Shown in pieces: positions 8,774 to 19,229 of a stretch of 64,000 nt of DNA. Made by a program: the position numbers and the translations under genes. The notes under the pieces were generated by a model. That model did not search any database. It saw only the letters and a program-made list of their open reading frames with translations, and had not been told where the DNA came from. This DNA comes from Winogradskyella forsetii. GTDB lineage: Bacteria; Bacteroidota; Bacteroidia; Flavobacteriales; Flavobacteriaceae. The stretch spans positions 3,126,001 to 3,190,000 of the forward strand of contig NZ_CP053348.1 of NCBI RefSeq assembly GCF_013394595.1, in the 5' to 3' direction. Numbering within the stretch: position 1 is the stretch's first letter; every line of letters begins with the position of its first letter.

Positions 8774-11700
8774 ATGAGAGCCAAAGAGCAACGTTTTAAA
8801 TGTTACCCCAAACTTGTAACATTTATTCTTATAGTATTAACCTGCAGTTTATCTTCAGCCTATGCGCAATGTCCGACTGTAACTAACAGTTCACAAACGT
8901 TTTGCGATGTTCAGTCTATTTTAGTTGGCGATTTACAAGCAACTGATAATGGTGGAGGTATTGTTTGGTATGAAACAGCTACTTCAACTACACCTTTACC
9001 AAATTCTGCCAGTCTTATAAGTGGTGAGGATTATTATGCCGATGACAATACTGGAACTTGCGGGCCAAGAGCTCGAGTGGACATAATTATTTACGGTCCA
9101 CCAGTCGGAAGTAACTTTCAAGGCGTTTGTTTAGACGATCCTACGTTAGCAACCGTTGCAAGTTTAGAAGCCACAGGAAACGATGTACAATGGTATCTAT
9201 CACCTTCGGGAGGTACGCCCTTAAATGATACTGACCTATTAATGGATGACACGTTGTACTATGCAGATCAAGCCAGTCCAGATGGAAGTTGTAGAACATC
9301 AAGATTAACAGTATTAGTAAATGTTGGGGTCACGCCTATGCCTATGGGAGATATGATTCAAAATTTTTGTAGTTCTCCCGAAGCTACACCTACAGTTGGA
9401 GATTTAGTAGCTAGTGGCAATAACAATTGGTATATCTCATTATTCTCTGCATTTCCATTACCAGCAAATACACCATTAATTAATGGACAAACCTATTATG
9501 GAACCACTTTAGATCCACCTTGTGAAAGTTCTGCTCGACTTATGGTCGTAGCAATTTTAGATGTAGGTCCAAATGCAGGCGAAGATGGTATATTGGATAT
9601 TTGTGATAATAATTTCGGTGCAACATTTGACCTTTTTACATCACTTGGTGGCACACCTGATTCAGGAGGTTCATGGTCGCCAGCATTAAATAGTGGAACT
9701 GGTGTTTATAATCCAAACATTGATCCTGCAGGTGATTACACCTATACGGTAGTTTCAGGAAATAATTGTCCCGATGAATCTGCTACGGTTACAGTATCCA
9801 TAATTCCAGAACCCAATGCTGGCACGAACGGCACATTGGATTTATGCAGCAATAATGGACCTGTCGATTTATTTTTAAGCCTAGGTGGCACTCCTGAAGT
9901 CGGTGGCATATGGTCTCCTGCTCTCGCAAGTGGTACTGGCATATTTGACCCAGCTTTAGACGCAGACGGTATTTATACCTACTCCATAACTGGAACAGCA
10001 CCTTGTCCAGATGCTTCGGCAACAGTTGATGTTTCCGTTACGGCTTTTAATGATGCTGGTGAAGACGGAACTATTGATCTATGTGATAATAACGGCACAA
10101 TCGATTTGTTTGACAGCCTTGGTGGAACCCCAGATATTGGTGGAATTTGGTCGCCAGCATTAAATAGCGGAACGGGAATTTTTGATCCTTTAGTAGATTC
10201 TGGAGGTATTTACACCTATTCTTTTACAGGAAATGCACCATGCCCGGATGAATCCTCAACAGTTACGGTAACTGTTGTTCCATTACCAATTGCTGGCTCT
10301 GACGGTTCACTTACCATCTGTAGTAATGATTTTACATTAGTCAATTTATTTGATAGCCTTGGTGGTACACCGCAAGTCGGTGGAACTTGGTCGCCAGCAC
10401 TTAATAGTGGAACAGGAATTTTTAATCCTTCAATTGATACCGCAGGAATTTATACTTATACATTATCAGGAACACCACCATGTACTGATGTTTCGGCAGA
10501 AGTGAACGTTATAATAATAGAAGCACCAAATGCAGGCATTGATGCTGTGGTCGATATTTGTGATAACGATGGCCCAATTAATTTGTTCGATACCCTTGAA
10601 GGTATACCTGAAGCCGGAGGAACATGGACGCCTGCTCTGGCGAGTGGCACTAACATATTTGACCCATTAGTTGATTCTGATGGTACTTATACGTACACGA
10701 TTACAGGAACCAATCCTTGTGCTGATGCAACGGCAACCGTTACAATTTCGGTAATACCTTTTCCAAATGCTGGACTGGACGGAGCGGTAACAGTTTGCAG
10801 TACTGATGGCACAATTGATCTTTTCGATAGCCTTGGTGGTACTCCTGAAGCAGGAGGAACATGGACGCCTACGTTAACAAGTGGCACAGGACTATTTGAT
10901 CCATTAACTGATACTGCCGGAACGTATACCTATACAACTTCGGGAACTGGGCCTTGTAGTGATGACACAGCCATCGTTGAAGTGTCCATAGAAATTGCCC
11001 CAAATGCAGGTATGGCTGCCGTGGAAAATATTTGTAATAATAACGGAACAATCGATTTGTTTAATAGTCTTGGAGGCACACCTGATGTTGGTGGTTCTTG
11101 GACACCTGCATTGGCTAGTGGCACAAGTATCTTTGACCCATTGGTTGATGCTGATGGCGTTTACACCTATACGGTTACAGGTATTGCTCCTTGCGATGAC
11201 GCGACAGCAACAGTAACTATAACAATAGCACCTTTTCAAGATGCTGGCTTAGACGGTTCAGTTACTGTTTGTAATGATGATGGCACCATTGATCTTTTTG
11301 ATAGTCTTGGAGGTACTCCTGAAGCTGGAGGGATTTGGACACCTACATTGACAAGCGGAACAGGACTATTTGATCCATTAGTTGATTCGGCTGGGATTTA
11401 TACCTATACTATTTTGGGAACAGGACCTTGTATCGATGATTCCGCTACAGTTGTCGTTTCTATAGAAACAGCTCCTGATGCTGGTTTAGATGGTTCTTTA
11501 ACCTTATGTAGCTTGAACAGTTCTGCTGATTTATTCAATAGTCTTGGTGGCACTCCAGAACCAGGAGGAACATGGTCACCAGCACTTGCTAGCGGAACTG
11601 GAGTATTTGATTCTAGCTTAGATCTTGAAGGTGTTTTTACATACACAATTAACTCTGCCTTATGCGGAAACAGCACGGCAACGGTCACGGTTACAGTAAT

Positions 11701-14700
11701 CGATGCTAACGAAGCTGGTAATAATGGCGTTGTAGAACTATGCTCTAATGAAACAACTGTGGATTTATTCAATAGTTTAGGAGGAACTCCAGATGCTGGA
11801 GGAACTTGGGCTCCTACGCTGACAAGTGGTACTGGTGTTTTTGATCCTGCGACGGATCCTGCAGGAATTTATACCTATACCGTTTCTAACAGTGCAACTT
11901 TATGTCCGGATGATTCTGCCACAGTTATTGTGACTATTTTACAAGCACCTGATGCTGGAAACGATGGCACCTTAAACCTCTGTGATTCAACAAACACAGT
12001 GGATTTATTCAATAGTCTTGCAGGAACGCCTGAAACAGGTGGAACTTGGACACCTGCACTTTCGAGCGGTACTGGAATTTTTGATCCAAACACAGATTTA
12101 GAAGGTGTTTATACATATACCATAACCAATTCTTGTGGAACGAGTTTTGCAACAGTCACGGTTTCCTTATCTGATACAAATGATGCAGGAACCGATGGTG
12201 CGAGCGACCTTTGTGCTACTGATGCAACAGTCGATTTATTCAATAGTTTAGGAGGCACACCAGATGTTGGCGGCACTTGGACGCCTACACTTTCTAGTGG
12301 AACAGGCATTTTTGACCCAACGGTTGATGCAGCTGGAAGTTATACTTACACCGTTTCAAACGCTTCAACGCCATGTCCTGATGCAACAGCAACAGTTACA
12401 GTCTCAGTTTTAGATGCACCTGATGCAGGAAACGACGGTACACTAAACCTATGTGATTCAACCAACACAGTGGATTTATTCAATAGTCTTGCAGGAACAC
12501 CTGAAACAGGTGGAACTTGGACACCTGCACTTACGAGTGGAACTGGGGTTTTCGATCCAAACACAGATCCAGAAGGTGTTTATACCTATACCATAACCAA
12601 TTCTTGTGGAACGAGTTCTGCAACAGTCACGGTTTCCTTATCAAATACAAATGATGCAGGAACCGATGGTGCGATCGACCTTTGCGCTACTGATACAACA
12701 GTCGATTTATTCAATAGTTTAGGAGGCACACCAGATGTTGGTGGCACTTGGACACCTACACTTACAAGCGGAACAGGTATTTTTGACCCAACGGTTGATG
12801 TAGCTGGAAGTTATACTTACACCGTTTCAAACGCTTCAACGCCATGTCCTGATGCTACGGCAACAGTTACCGTTTCAATTTTAGACGCACCTGAAGCAGG
12901 AAATGACGGTACACTAAACCTATGCGATTCAACCAACACAGTAGATTTATTCAATAGTCTTTCAGGAACACCTGAAACAGGTGGAACTTGGACACCTGCA
13001 CTTTCGAGCGGAACTGGGGTTTTCGACCCAAACACAGATCCAGAAGGTGTTTATACCTATACCATAACAAATTCTTGTGGAACGAGTTCTGCAACAGTCA
13101 CGGTTTCCTTATCAAATACAAATGATGCAGGAACCGATGGCACAATAGAACTTTGTTCTACTGATACGTCAGTCGATTTATTCAATAGTTTAGGAGGCAC
13201 ACCAGATGTTGGTGGCACTTGGACACCTGCACTTACAAGCGGGACAGGCATTTTTGATCCAACGGTTGATGCAGCAGGAACATATACCTATACGGTTTCT
13301 AGTGCAGGTTCAACTTGTCCAGACGCTACAGCAGAAGTTGCAGTAACATTTGCACAAACACCTGATGCTGGTACTGATGGTACATTGGACATCTGTTCTA
13401 GTGATTCAACCGTTGATTTAATTGATAGTTTAGGTGGAACTCCTGAAACTGGCGGAACATGGTCGCCAACCTTGGCCAGTGGAACAGGACTATTCGATCC
13501 TACAGTTGATACCGCAGGAACTTATACCTATACCATAACTAATTCTTGTGGCACTAGTTCTGCCGAAGTCACCGTTTCTATTTCAACAGCAAATAATGCA
13601 GGAACCGATGGTGCTATAGAACTTTGTCCTACCGATACGTCAGTGGATTTATTCAATAGTTTAGGTGGCACACCAGATGTTGGTGGCACTTGGACACCTG
13701 CACTTACAAGCGGGACAGGCGTTTTTGATCCTGCCGTTGATGCAGCAGGAACATATACCTATACGGTTTCTAGTGCAGGTTCAACTTGTCCAGACGCTAC
13801 AGCAGAAGTTGCAGTAGCATTTGCACAAATACCAGATGCTGGTATTGATGGTACCTTGGATATCTGTTCTAGTGATTCAACCGTAGATTTAATTGATAGT
13901 TTAGGTGGAACTCCTGAAACTGGCGGAACATGGTCGCCAACCTTGGCCAGTGGAACAGGACTATTCGATCCTACAGTTGATACCGCAGGAACTTATACCT
14001 ATACCATAACTAATTCTTGTGGCACTAGTTCTGCCGAAGTCACCGTTTCTATTTCAACAGCAAATAATGCAGGAACCGATGGTACAATAGAACTTTGTCC
14101 TACCGATACGTCAGTGGATTTATTCAATAGTTTAGGAGGCACACCAGATGTTGGTGGCACTTGGACACCTGCACTTACAAGCGGGACAGGCATTTTTGAT
14201 CCTGCCGTTGATGCAGCAGGAACATATACCTATACGGTTTCAAGTACAGGTTCAACTTGTCCAGACGCTACAGCAGAAGTTGCAGTAACATTTGCACAGA
14301 CACCAGATGCTGGTATTGATGGTACCTTGGATATCTGTTCGAGTGATTCAACAGTCGATTTAATTGATGGTTTGGGAGGCACACCGCAAACTGGAGGAAC
14401 ATGGTCACCGACATTAGCTAGTGGTACAGGACTATTCGATCCCACAGTCGATGTTGCTGCTGATTATACCTATACTATAAATAATTCATGTGGTACTAGT
14501 TCTGCCATAGTAAGTGTTACTATTTCCGTAGCAAATGATGCTGGTACTGATGGTTCAATTGAATTCTGTAGTAATGATGCTGCTACTGATTTATTCGACA
14601 GTTTAGGAGGAACACCTGAAACCAATGGAACTTGGACGCCTGCACTTACAAGCGGCACAGGCGTTTTTGATCCTTCCGTTGATGCAGCAGGAACTTATAC

Positions 14701-15856
14701 CTATACCGTTTCAGATGACACATCTTCTTGTCCTGATGCCATGGCTTCAGTAGAAGTTACAGTTATTGCACCACCAAACGCTGGTATTGATGATACTTCA
14801 AATATTTGTATTGATGATACAGATCCTGTAGATTTATTTGACAGCCTTGGAGGTTCTCCGGATATTACCGGAACATGGACACCTGCCTTAGCAAGTGGAA
14901 CTGGAGTGTTTGACCCTACAGTTGATGTGGCTGGTGATTATACGTATACGGTCAGTTCTGCAGAATGCAACCTAACTGATGCAGCCATTGTAACGGTTAG
15001 TATTATAGATTTACCTGATGTTACAGGACTTACACTTACCGACGATACTATTTGTTTAGGAGGAGACGCCAATATTAATATTACAGGTGCAAACCAATTG
15101 TTAGATGGCGATTACACCATTGTCTATGAACTTAGTGACGCAAATTCATCTACAAATACTATTTCAATTTCCGTTGTTGGAGGAAGTTCTTCTTTTGTTG
15201 TTCCTCAAAACCTATTACCAAATATAGGGACGACACGAGTGACATTACTACAAATTTTCGTTACAGGACTCGCATGTTCTGGTGACACACAAGATGTGTT
15301 ACCAATCAAAATTTTCGTGGAAGATCCAGCGACACCACAAATTATTGATAATGGTGCAGAGTTTTGTATTGAAGACAATGCTACTATAGATGATTTAACC
15401 AATAACATTGTAGATCTAGAAACTATTATTTGGTACGACCAACCAGTAGATGGTAATGCTTATGATGGTTCTGATTTACTTCAAGATAATGAAGTGTATT
15501 ACGCCTCAATCCTCACGGAAAATGGTTGTGAAAGTACAACGCGATTAGAAGTCGCTATAAATCTTGTTGAATGTATTGGTACTCTATTAATACCTGATGG
15601 TTTTTCTCCAAATAACGATGGCGTGAACGATGTTTTCGATATTTTATTTATAGAAGAACTTTATCCTAATTTTAAAGTAAGTGTTTACAATAGATATGGC
15701 AACATCCTCCACGAAGGCGATAAGGATTCCCCTCAATGGGATGGGACATCGAAAAACAACAATACTGTTTTACCGGTTGGTGTCTATTTTTATATCATAG
15801 AATTTAATGATGGAGAAACTGAACCCTTACAAGGCAGAGTTTATCTAAGTAGATAA
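8774..15856 (+). CDS. Giant repetitive cell-surface adhesin with T9SS type B sorting domain
   Basis: A 2360-residue secreted protein. Signal peptide at about 1-31 (LSSAYAQ). Three Ig-like units fill about 32-266, each with a Cys near the start, a (V/I)xW(Y) strand and a YY(A/G) strand. Then come 23 tandem units of about 79 residues (267-2081) with the core LFNSLGGTPDVGGTWTPAL, then SGTGxFDP and GxYTYT. A unique region with several Cys (about 2082-2260) precedes the gliding-motility-associated C-terminal domain (FSPNNDGVNDVF near 2275, YNRYG, WDG, GVYFY), the type B sorting signal that sends proteins through the type IX system. The following PorP/SprF and OmpA genes match the sprB-sprF type of arrangement, so this is probably a SprB-like adhesin. 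The adhesion target is unknown. Confidence 0.93.
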   Translation: MRAKEQRFKCYPKLVTFILIVLTCSLSSAYAQCPTVTNSSQTFCDVQSILVGDLQATDNGGGIVWYETATSTTPLPNSASLISGEDYYADDNTGTCGPRARVDIIIYGPPVGSNFQGVCLDDPTLATVASLEATGNDVQWYLSPSGGTPLNDTDLLMDDTLYYADQASPDGSCRTSRLTVLVNVGVTPMPMGDMIQNFCSSPEATPTVGDLVASGNNNWYISLFSAFPLPANTPLINGQTYYGTTLDPPCESSARLMVVAILDVGPNAGEDGILDICDNNFGATFDLFTSLGGTPDSGGSWSPALNSGTGVYNPNIDPAGDYTYTVVSGNNCPDESATVTVSIIPEPNAGTNGTLDLCSNNGPVDLFLSLGGTPEVGGIWSPALASGTGIFDPALDADGIYTYSITGTAPCPDASATVDVSVTAFNDAGEDGTIDLCDNNGTIDLFDSLGGTPDIGGIWSPALNSGTGIFDPLVDSGGIYTYSFTGNAPCPDESSTVTVTVVPLPIAGSDGSLTICSNDFTLVNLFDSLGGTPQVGGTWSPALNSGTGIFNPSIDTAGIYTYTLSGTPPCTDVSAEVNVIIIEAPNAGIDAVVDICDNDGPINLFDTLEGIPEAGGTWTPALASGTNIFDPLVDSDGTYTYTITGTNPCADATATVTISVIPFPNAGLDGAVTVCSTDGTIDLFDSLGGTPEAGGTWTPTLTSGTGLFDPLTDTAGTYTYTTSGTGPCSDDTAIVEVSIEIAPNAGMAAVENICNNNGTIDLFNSLGGTPDVGGSWTPALASGTSIFDPLVDADGVYTYTVTGIAPCDDATATVTITIAPFQDAGLDGSVTVCNDDGTIDLFDSLGGTPEAGGIWTPTLTSGTGLFDPLVDSAGIYTYTILGTGPCIDDSATVVVSIETAPDAGLDGSLTLCSLNSSADLFNSLGGTPEPGGTWSPALASGTGVFDSSLDLEGVFTYTINSALCGNSTATVTVTVIDANEAGNNGVVELCSNETTVDLFNSLGGTPDAGGTWAPTLTSGTGVFDPATDPAGIYTYTVSNSATLCPDDSATVIVTILQAPDAGNDGTLNLCDSTNTVDLFNSLAGTPETGGTWTPALSSGTGIFDPNTDLEGVYTYTITNSCGTSFATVTVSLSDTNDAGTDGASDLCATDATVDLFNSLGGTPDVGGTWTPTLSSGTGIFDPTVDAAGSYTYTVSNASTPCPDATATVTVSVLDAPDAGNDGTLNLCDSTNTVDLFNSLAGTPETGGTWTPALTSGTGVFDPNTDPEGVYTYTITNSCGTSSATVTVSLSNTNDAGTDGAIDLCATDTTVDLFNSLGGTPDVGGTWTPTLTSGTGIFDPTVDVAGSYTYTVSNASTPCPDATATVTVSILDAPEAGNDGTLNLCDSTNTVDLFNSLSGTPETGGTWTPALSSGTGVFDPNTDPEGVYTYTITNSCGTSSATVTVSLSNTNDAGTDGTIELCSTDTSVDLFNSLGGTPDVGGTWTPALTSGTGIFDPTVDAAGTYTYTVSSAGSTCPDATAEVAVTFAQTPDAGTDGTLDICSSDSTVDLIDSLGGTPETGGTWSPTLASGTGLFDPTVDTAGTYTYTITNSCGTSSAEVTVSISTANNAGTDGAIELCPTDTSVDLFNSLGGTPDVGGTWTPALTSGTGVFDPAVDAAGTYTYTVSSAGSTCPDATAEVAVAFAQIPDAGIDGTLDICSSDSTVDLIDSLGGTPETGGTWSPTLASGTGLFDPTVDTAGTYTYTITNSCGTSSAEVTVSISTANNAGTDGTIELCPTDTSVDLFNSLGGTPDVGGTWTPALTSGTGIFDPAVDAAGTYTYTVSSTGSTCPDATAEVAVTFAQTPDAGIDGTLDICSSDSTVDLIDGLGGTPQTGGTWSPTLASGTGLFDPTVDVAADYTYTINNSCGTSSAIVSVTISVANDAGTDGSIEFCSNDAATDLFDSLGGTPETNGTWTPALTSGTGVFDPSVDAAGTYTYTVSDDTSSCPDAMASVEVTVIAPPNAGIDDTSNICIDDTDPVDLFDSLGGSPDITGTWTPALASGTGVFDPTVDVAGDYTYTVSSAECNLTDAAIVTVSIIDLPDVTGLTLTDDTICLGGDANINITGANQLLDGDYTIVYELSDANSSTNTISISVVGGSSSFVVPQNLLPNIGTTRVTLLQIFVTGLACSGDTQDVLPIKIFVEDPATPQIIDNGAEFCIEDNATIDDLTNNIVDLETIIWYDQPVDGNAYDGSDLLQDNEVYYASILTENGCESTTRLEVAINLVECIGTLLIPDGFSPNNDGVNDVFDILFIEELYPNFKVSVYNRYGNILHEGDKDSPQWDGTSKNNNTVLPVGVYFYIIEFNDGETEPLQGRVYLSR
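9572..15016 (+). repeat. 23 in-gene tandem repeats of about 79 codons, alternating in the 3' half
   Basis: Each unit begins with (N/D/E)AG-x-(D/N)-G and contains GGTPxxGGxWxP and YTYT. The 5' units (1-9) are diverged from each other. From about unit 10 the units alternate between two subtypes, one with a CPDATA-type end and one with NSCGTSSA. The pair forms a higher-order period of 471 bases; for instance, the stretch starting ATCTGTTCTA recurs at 13391 and 13862 almost unchanged. This indicates recent expansion by whole two-unit blocks. Confidence 0.95.
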
Positions 15857-15871
15857 ATACGACATATTAAA

Positions 15872-16810
15872 ATGATTAATAAATTAACAACATATTGCAT
15901 TACCATATTGGTTCTCATGTTAGGATGGATATCTCATGCGCAGCAAGATCCGCAATACACTCAATATATGTATAACATGAGTGTCATAAATCCTGCTTAT
16001 GCTACAGATGACAATACGATGATGAATTTTGGTTTGCTTTATCGTACACAATGGGCAAGATCTATTGGAGGCCCAACTACAGCGTCTTATTTTGTGCATT
16101 CTGCCATTACAAATCGTATGGAAGGTGGCATATCTATTGTCCACGACCAAATTGGAGATGTCGTTAAACAAACGAGTGCTTATGCAGATATTGCCTATGT
16201 GCTCCCAGTTGGAACTGAAACTAAATTATCTTTTGGAGTCAAAGCTGGCGCCACAATTTTCAATACTAACTTTGATGGATTTGTGTACTCCGATCCAGAA
16301 CCAGATCAAGCATTTGCCGAAAATATTAGTCGTACCTTTCCTAACATTGGAGCTGGTTTATTCCTCTTTTCCGAGCATTATTACATCGGGTTATCAGCAC
16401 CAAATTTATTGGAAACGAAACATCTCGAAGAAGATAGTGGTATCGTATCCCAAGGGTCTGAAAACATTCACTTTTTCCTTACGGGTGGTTATGTTTTTGA
16501 TTTGAGTGATACATTTAAACTTAAACCTTCCTTTATGACGAAATACGTTAATGGCGCGCCTCTATCGGTGGATTTAAATGCTAATATTCGATATAACGAT
16601 ATGGTAGAGTTTGGTTTAGGGTATCGTTTTGATGATTCATATACTGCTATGATTAATTTTTCGATGACGGATGCGATTCGTATAGGTTATGCTTACGACC
16701 ATACGATATCCAATTTAGGTCGATTTAATTCCGGATCACACGAAATAATGCTATTATTTAATATTGGAAGTTCCAGAAAAGGCTATGACAAATCGCCAAG
16801 ATTTTTCTAA
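15872..16810 (+). CDS. Type IX secretion system membrane protein, PorP/SprF family
   Basis: A 312-residue protein with signal peptide (about 1-23, GWISHAQ) and the family's signature just after it, QDPQYTQYMYNMSVINPAY. The rest is an outer-membrane barrel with alternating strands, ending LLFNIGSSRKG. PorP/SprF proteins are needed for export or attachment of particular T9SS adhesins, SprF for SprB in Flavobacterium johnsoniae. It begins 16 bases after the giant adhesin and lies 10 bases before the OmpA gene, so the three are almost certainly one operon and this is the adhesin's cognate partner. Confidence 0.95.
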   Translation: MINKLTTYCITILVLMLGWISHAQQDPQYTQYMYNMSVINPAYATDDNTMMNFGLLYRTQWARSIGGPTTASYFVHSAITNRMEGGISIVHDQIGDVVKQTSAYADIAYVLPVGTETKLSFGVKAGATIFNTNFDGFVYSDPEPDQAFAENISRTFPNIGAGLFLFSEHYYIGLSAPNLLETKHLEEDSGIVSQGSENIHFFLTGGYVFDLSDTFKLKPSFMTKYVNGAPLSVDLNANIRYNDMVEFGLGYRFDDSYTAMINFSMTDAIRIGYAYDHTISNLGRFNSGSHEIMLLFNIGSSRKGYDKSPRFF

Positions 16811-16820
16811 TTGAAGACAA

Positions 16821-18704
16821 ATGAAAACGTTTAAACTATATATTGTATTTACTGTTTTAATCACCGGAAGTCTCTGCTTTTCCCAATCTAATAAAGCAGA
16901 TGACCTGTATGAAAACAGAGCCTATGTTGAAGCGGCTGAGCTTTATTCGCAACTACCAAAAACGGCCACTAATTTGGAGAAATTAGGTGACTGCTATTAT
17001 TACAATTCGGAATTTGATAGTGCTTACAAAGCGTATAAACAAGTGTATGATTTAAAAGGGAATACTGAAGAATTAACTGAAGATTTTTATTTTAAATATT
17101 TTGATGTTTTAAGAGGTACTAAAAATTATAAGGAAGCAGATGAAATTTCAACACTTCATTTAAACAACCCTATAAATACCGATAACTTTAAATCTTTATT
17201 AAAACGAATTATTCCATACAAATATGAACTGGAAAGTTTAACAGGCGATGTTGGCGGTTCTAATTTTGGAGTTGGTATTTATGGTAATAAAATTGTGTTT
17301 GCTTCCACTAAAAACCTAAAAAATCCAAATTACCAATGGAATGGCAAGCCTTATTTAGATTTATATCAAGCCACTGTGTCAACTGGAGAAACTATGGCTT
17401 TGGACAGTATAGAACCATTCAACAAAGAAATAAACACATCTAAACAACACGAAAGTAACGCCGTATTTACCAAGGATGGCAAAACCATGTACTTTTCTAG
17501 AAACCTCAAAAAACGTATTGACTTAGATTCTACAAAAATTGCCGTTGTCAGTATTTTTAGAGCCGAATTGGTTGATGATGAATGGACCAACGTAGAAGTT
17601 TTACCTTTTTGCAGTGAAACCTACTCTACTATGCATCCTGCGTTAAATAATGATGAAACCAAGCTCTATTTTTCTAGTGATATGCCAAATTCCTTAGGGT
17701 CTTTCGATATTTTTTATGTTGATATTTTTGGTGGAAACCTGTATGGACAACCCGTAAATCTAGGTGCCAATATAAATACAATTCGAAGAGAGCAATTTCC
17801 ATTTGTGGCTAAAGACAGTACCCTTTATTATGCCTCTAATGGTAAACCTGGTTTTGGTGGTTTAGATTTGTTTTCAAGTAGCGTTAAGGACGCTAAATTT
17901 TTAGATGCGCTCAATATGGGAGAATCCATAAATAGCGCAAAGGATGATTTTGCATTTGTGGTCGTTGATTCTTTGAACACAGGCTATTTATCCTCTAATC
18001 GTTCTGGACTTGATAATATATATACGTTTAAACGTGTGGAAAATGAAAGGACGTATTATATAGAAGGACTTGTGACGGACAAAGTCACTGGCGAAATCTT
18101 ACCGAATACCACAGTGACATTGTTTGATGAAGATGGAAATGTCGTTGCTGAACAACTTGTTGGCGAGGATGGTAAATACAAGTTAAGCACCCAACCGAAC
18201 CAAAAGTATTCTCTTGAAGGTTTTCAACCTAAGTATATTCCTCAAGTCGAGTTTTTTGACACTAATGACAAAGGTAATATAGAATTTAATATTGAGCTTG
18301 AAATAGAATCCTATAAGGATGCTGAAGAAATAGTCACTGAGGATACAGAAGGAAACACCTATATTGAATTAGAAAATATATATTTCGACTTTGCTAAATG
18401 GGATATTAAAACTCAAGCGGCTAAAACCCTGGATGTCTTGGTGGATTTACTTAAAAAGTATCCTAGAATGGAAATTCAGCTTGGTGCGCATACCGATTCT
18501 AGAGCCAGCTTTGAATTTAACATGGATCTTTCCGAAAAACGGGCACGTGCAACACTCGAATACTTAGTGCAAAACGGTATTTCTAGAGCAAGATTAACCT
18601 CTAAAGGTTTTGGAGAAACAAAACCATTGGTGCCATGTGGTGATAACTGTACTGAAACAGAATTTTCAATTAACAGACGTTGTGAATTTATAATTTTACG
18701 TTAG
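16821..18704 (+). CDS. OmpA-family protein with PD40 propeller and carboxypeptidase-like domain
   Basis: A 627-residue exported protein (signal peptide 1-21, SLCFSQ). An N-terminal helical TPR-like region (about 22-130, YVEAAELYSQL) is followed by a PD40/WD40-like propeller (about 140-410, with SRNLKKRID, LYFSSDMP and LYYASNGKPGFGGLDLF). A carboxypeptidase regulatory-like sandwich (about 412-490, IEGLVTDKVTGEILPNTTV) and an OmpA peptidoglycan-binding domain (about 510-627, IYFDFAKWDIK, HTDSRASFEFNMDLSEKRA) complete it. The OmpA end would anchor the complex to the cell wall. Third gene of the adhesin operon, matching the OmpA proteins found downstream of sprF-type genes. Confidence 0.93.
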   Translation: MKTFKLYIVFTVLITGSLCFSQSNKADDLYENRAYVEAAELYSQLPKTATNLEKLGDCYYYNSEFDSAYKAYKQVYDLKGNTEELTEDFYFKYFDVLRGTKNYKEADEISTLHLNNPINTDNFKSLLKRIIPYKYELESLTGDVGGSNFGVGIYGNKIVFASTKNLKNPNYQWNGKPYLDLYQATVSTGETMALDSIEPFNKEINTSKQHESNAVFTKDGKTMYFSRNLKKRIDLDSTKIAVVSIFRAELVDDEWTNVEVLPFCSETYSTMHPALNNDETKLYFSSDMPNSLGSFDIFYVDIFGGNLYGQPVNLGANINTIRREQFPFVAKDSTLYYASNGKPGFGGLDLFSSSVKDAKFLDALNMGESINSAKDDFAFVVVDSLNTGYLSSNRSGLDNIYTFKRVENERTYYIEGLVTDKVTGEILPNTTVTLFDEDGNVVAEQLVGEDGKYKLSTQPNQKYSLEGFQPKYIPQVEFFDTNDKGNIEFNIELEIESYKDAEEIVTEDTEGNTYIELENIYFDFAKWDIKTQAAKTLDVLVDLLKKYPRMEIQLGAHTDSRASFEFNMDLSEKRARATLEYLVQNGISRARLTSKGFGETKPLVPCGDNCTETEFSINRRCEFIILR

Positions 18705-18728
18705 AGCATTTTGTAATCGCCACATAGT

Positions 18729-19229
18729 ATGTCACTTTCCGATGAAATCGTTTTAAGACCTCGCTTTAAAATTGAAGTGCTAACTAACAACGAAACACTT
18801 TTGGAAAGCTTTGAAGAAAGGAAATCTCTTCAAACTGAATTTATCGTTTCTAGAATTGACGATCATGTTTTTATTAAATTCCCTAAAAAAGATCAGCACT
18901 TTTGGTCGCCACAGCTCCATTTGGAAATCAACGAAGAAGGCAGTGATAAATCCATAATTCATGGCTTATTTGGACCTAATCCAACGGTTTGGACCTTATT
19001 TATGTTTTTACATTTTATAGTGGCAGGCTTATTTTTTGGCTTCGGAATTTGGACATATACCAATGCAACTTTAAATAATTCTTATGCCATACAATTGTCC
19101 CTTACCCTTTTAATGGTCCTAATTTGGTTTGTATTGTACTTTGCTGGAAGAATTGGACGCTCAAAAGGGCAACCAGAAATGTATAAGTTGCAAAGTTTTA
19201 TGGAGGAAACCCTCAGCGATTACCGCTGA
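18729..19229 (+). CDS. Small protein of unknown function with two C-terminal membrane helices
   Basis: A 166-residue protein without a signal peptide. The first 90 or so residues are soluble and charged (LRPRFKIEVLTNNETLLESFEE) and could form a small beta-rich domain. Two transmembrane helices follow at about 95-117 (WTLFMFLHFIVAGLFFGFGIW) and about 124-146. I do not recognise a family with a known function. It starts 24 bases after the OmpA gene on the same strand, and its last 10 bases overlap the end of era on the other strand. It may be the last gene of the adhesin operon, but the domain gives no link to secretion. Confidence 0.75.
   Translation: MSLSDEIVLRPRFKIEVLTNNETLLESFEERKSLQTEFIVSRIDDHVFIKFPKKDQHFWSPQLHLEINEEGSDKSIIHGLFGPNPTVWTLFMFLHFIVAGLFFGFGIWTYTNATLNNSYAIQLSLTLLMVLIWFVLYFAGRIGRSKGQPEMYKLQSFMEETLSDYR

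Noticed and set aside
9572..15016. Many minus-strand open frames of 60-120 codons and a CRISPR-like periodicity within the adhesin gene
   Set aside because: They are shadows of the repetitive coding sequence and recur with its period. The repeats are about 237 bases, code for protein and have no spacers.
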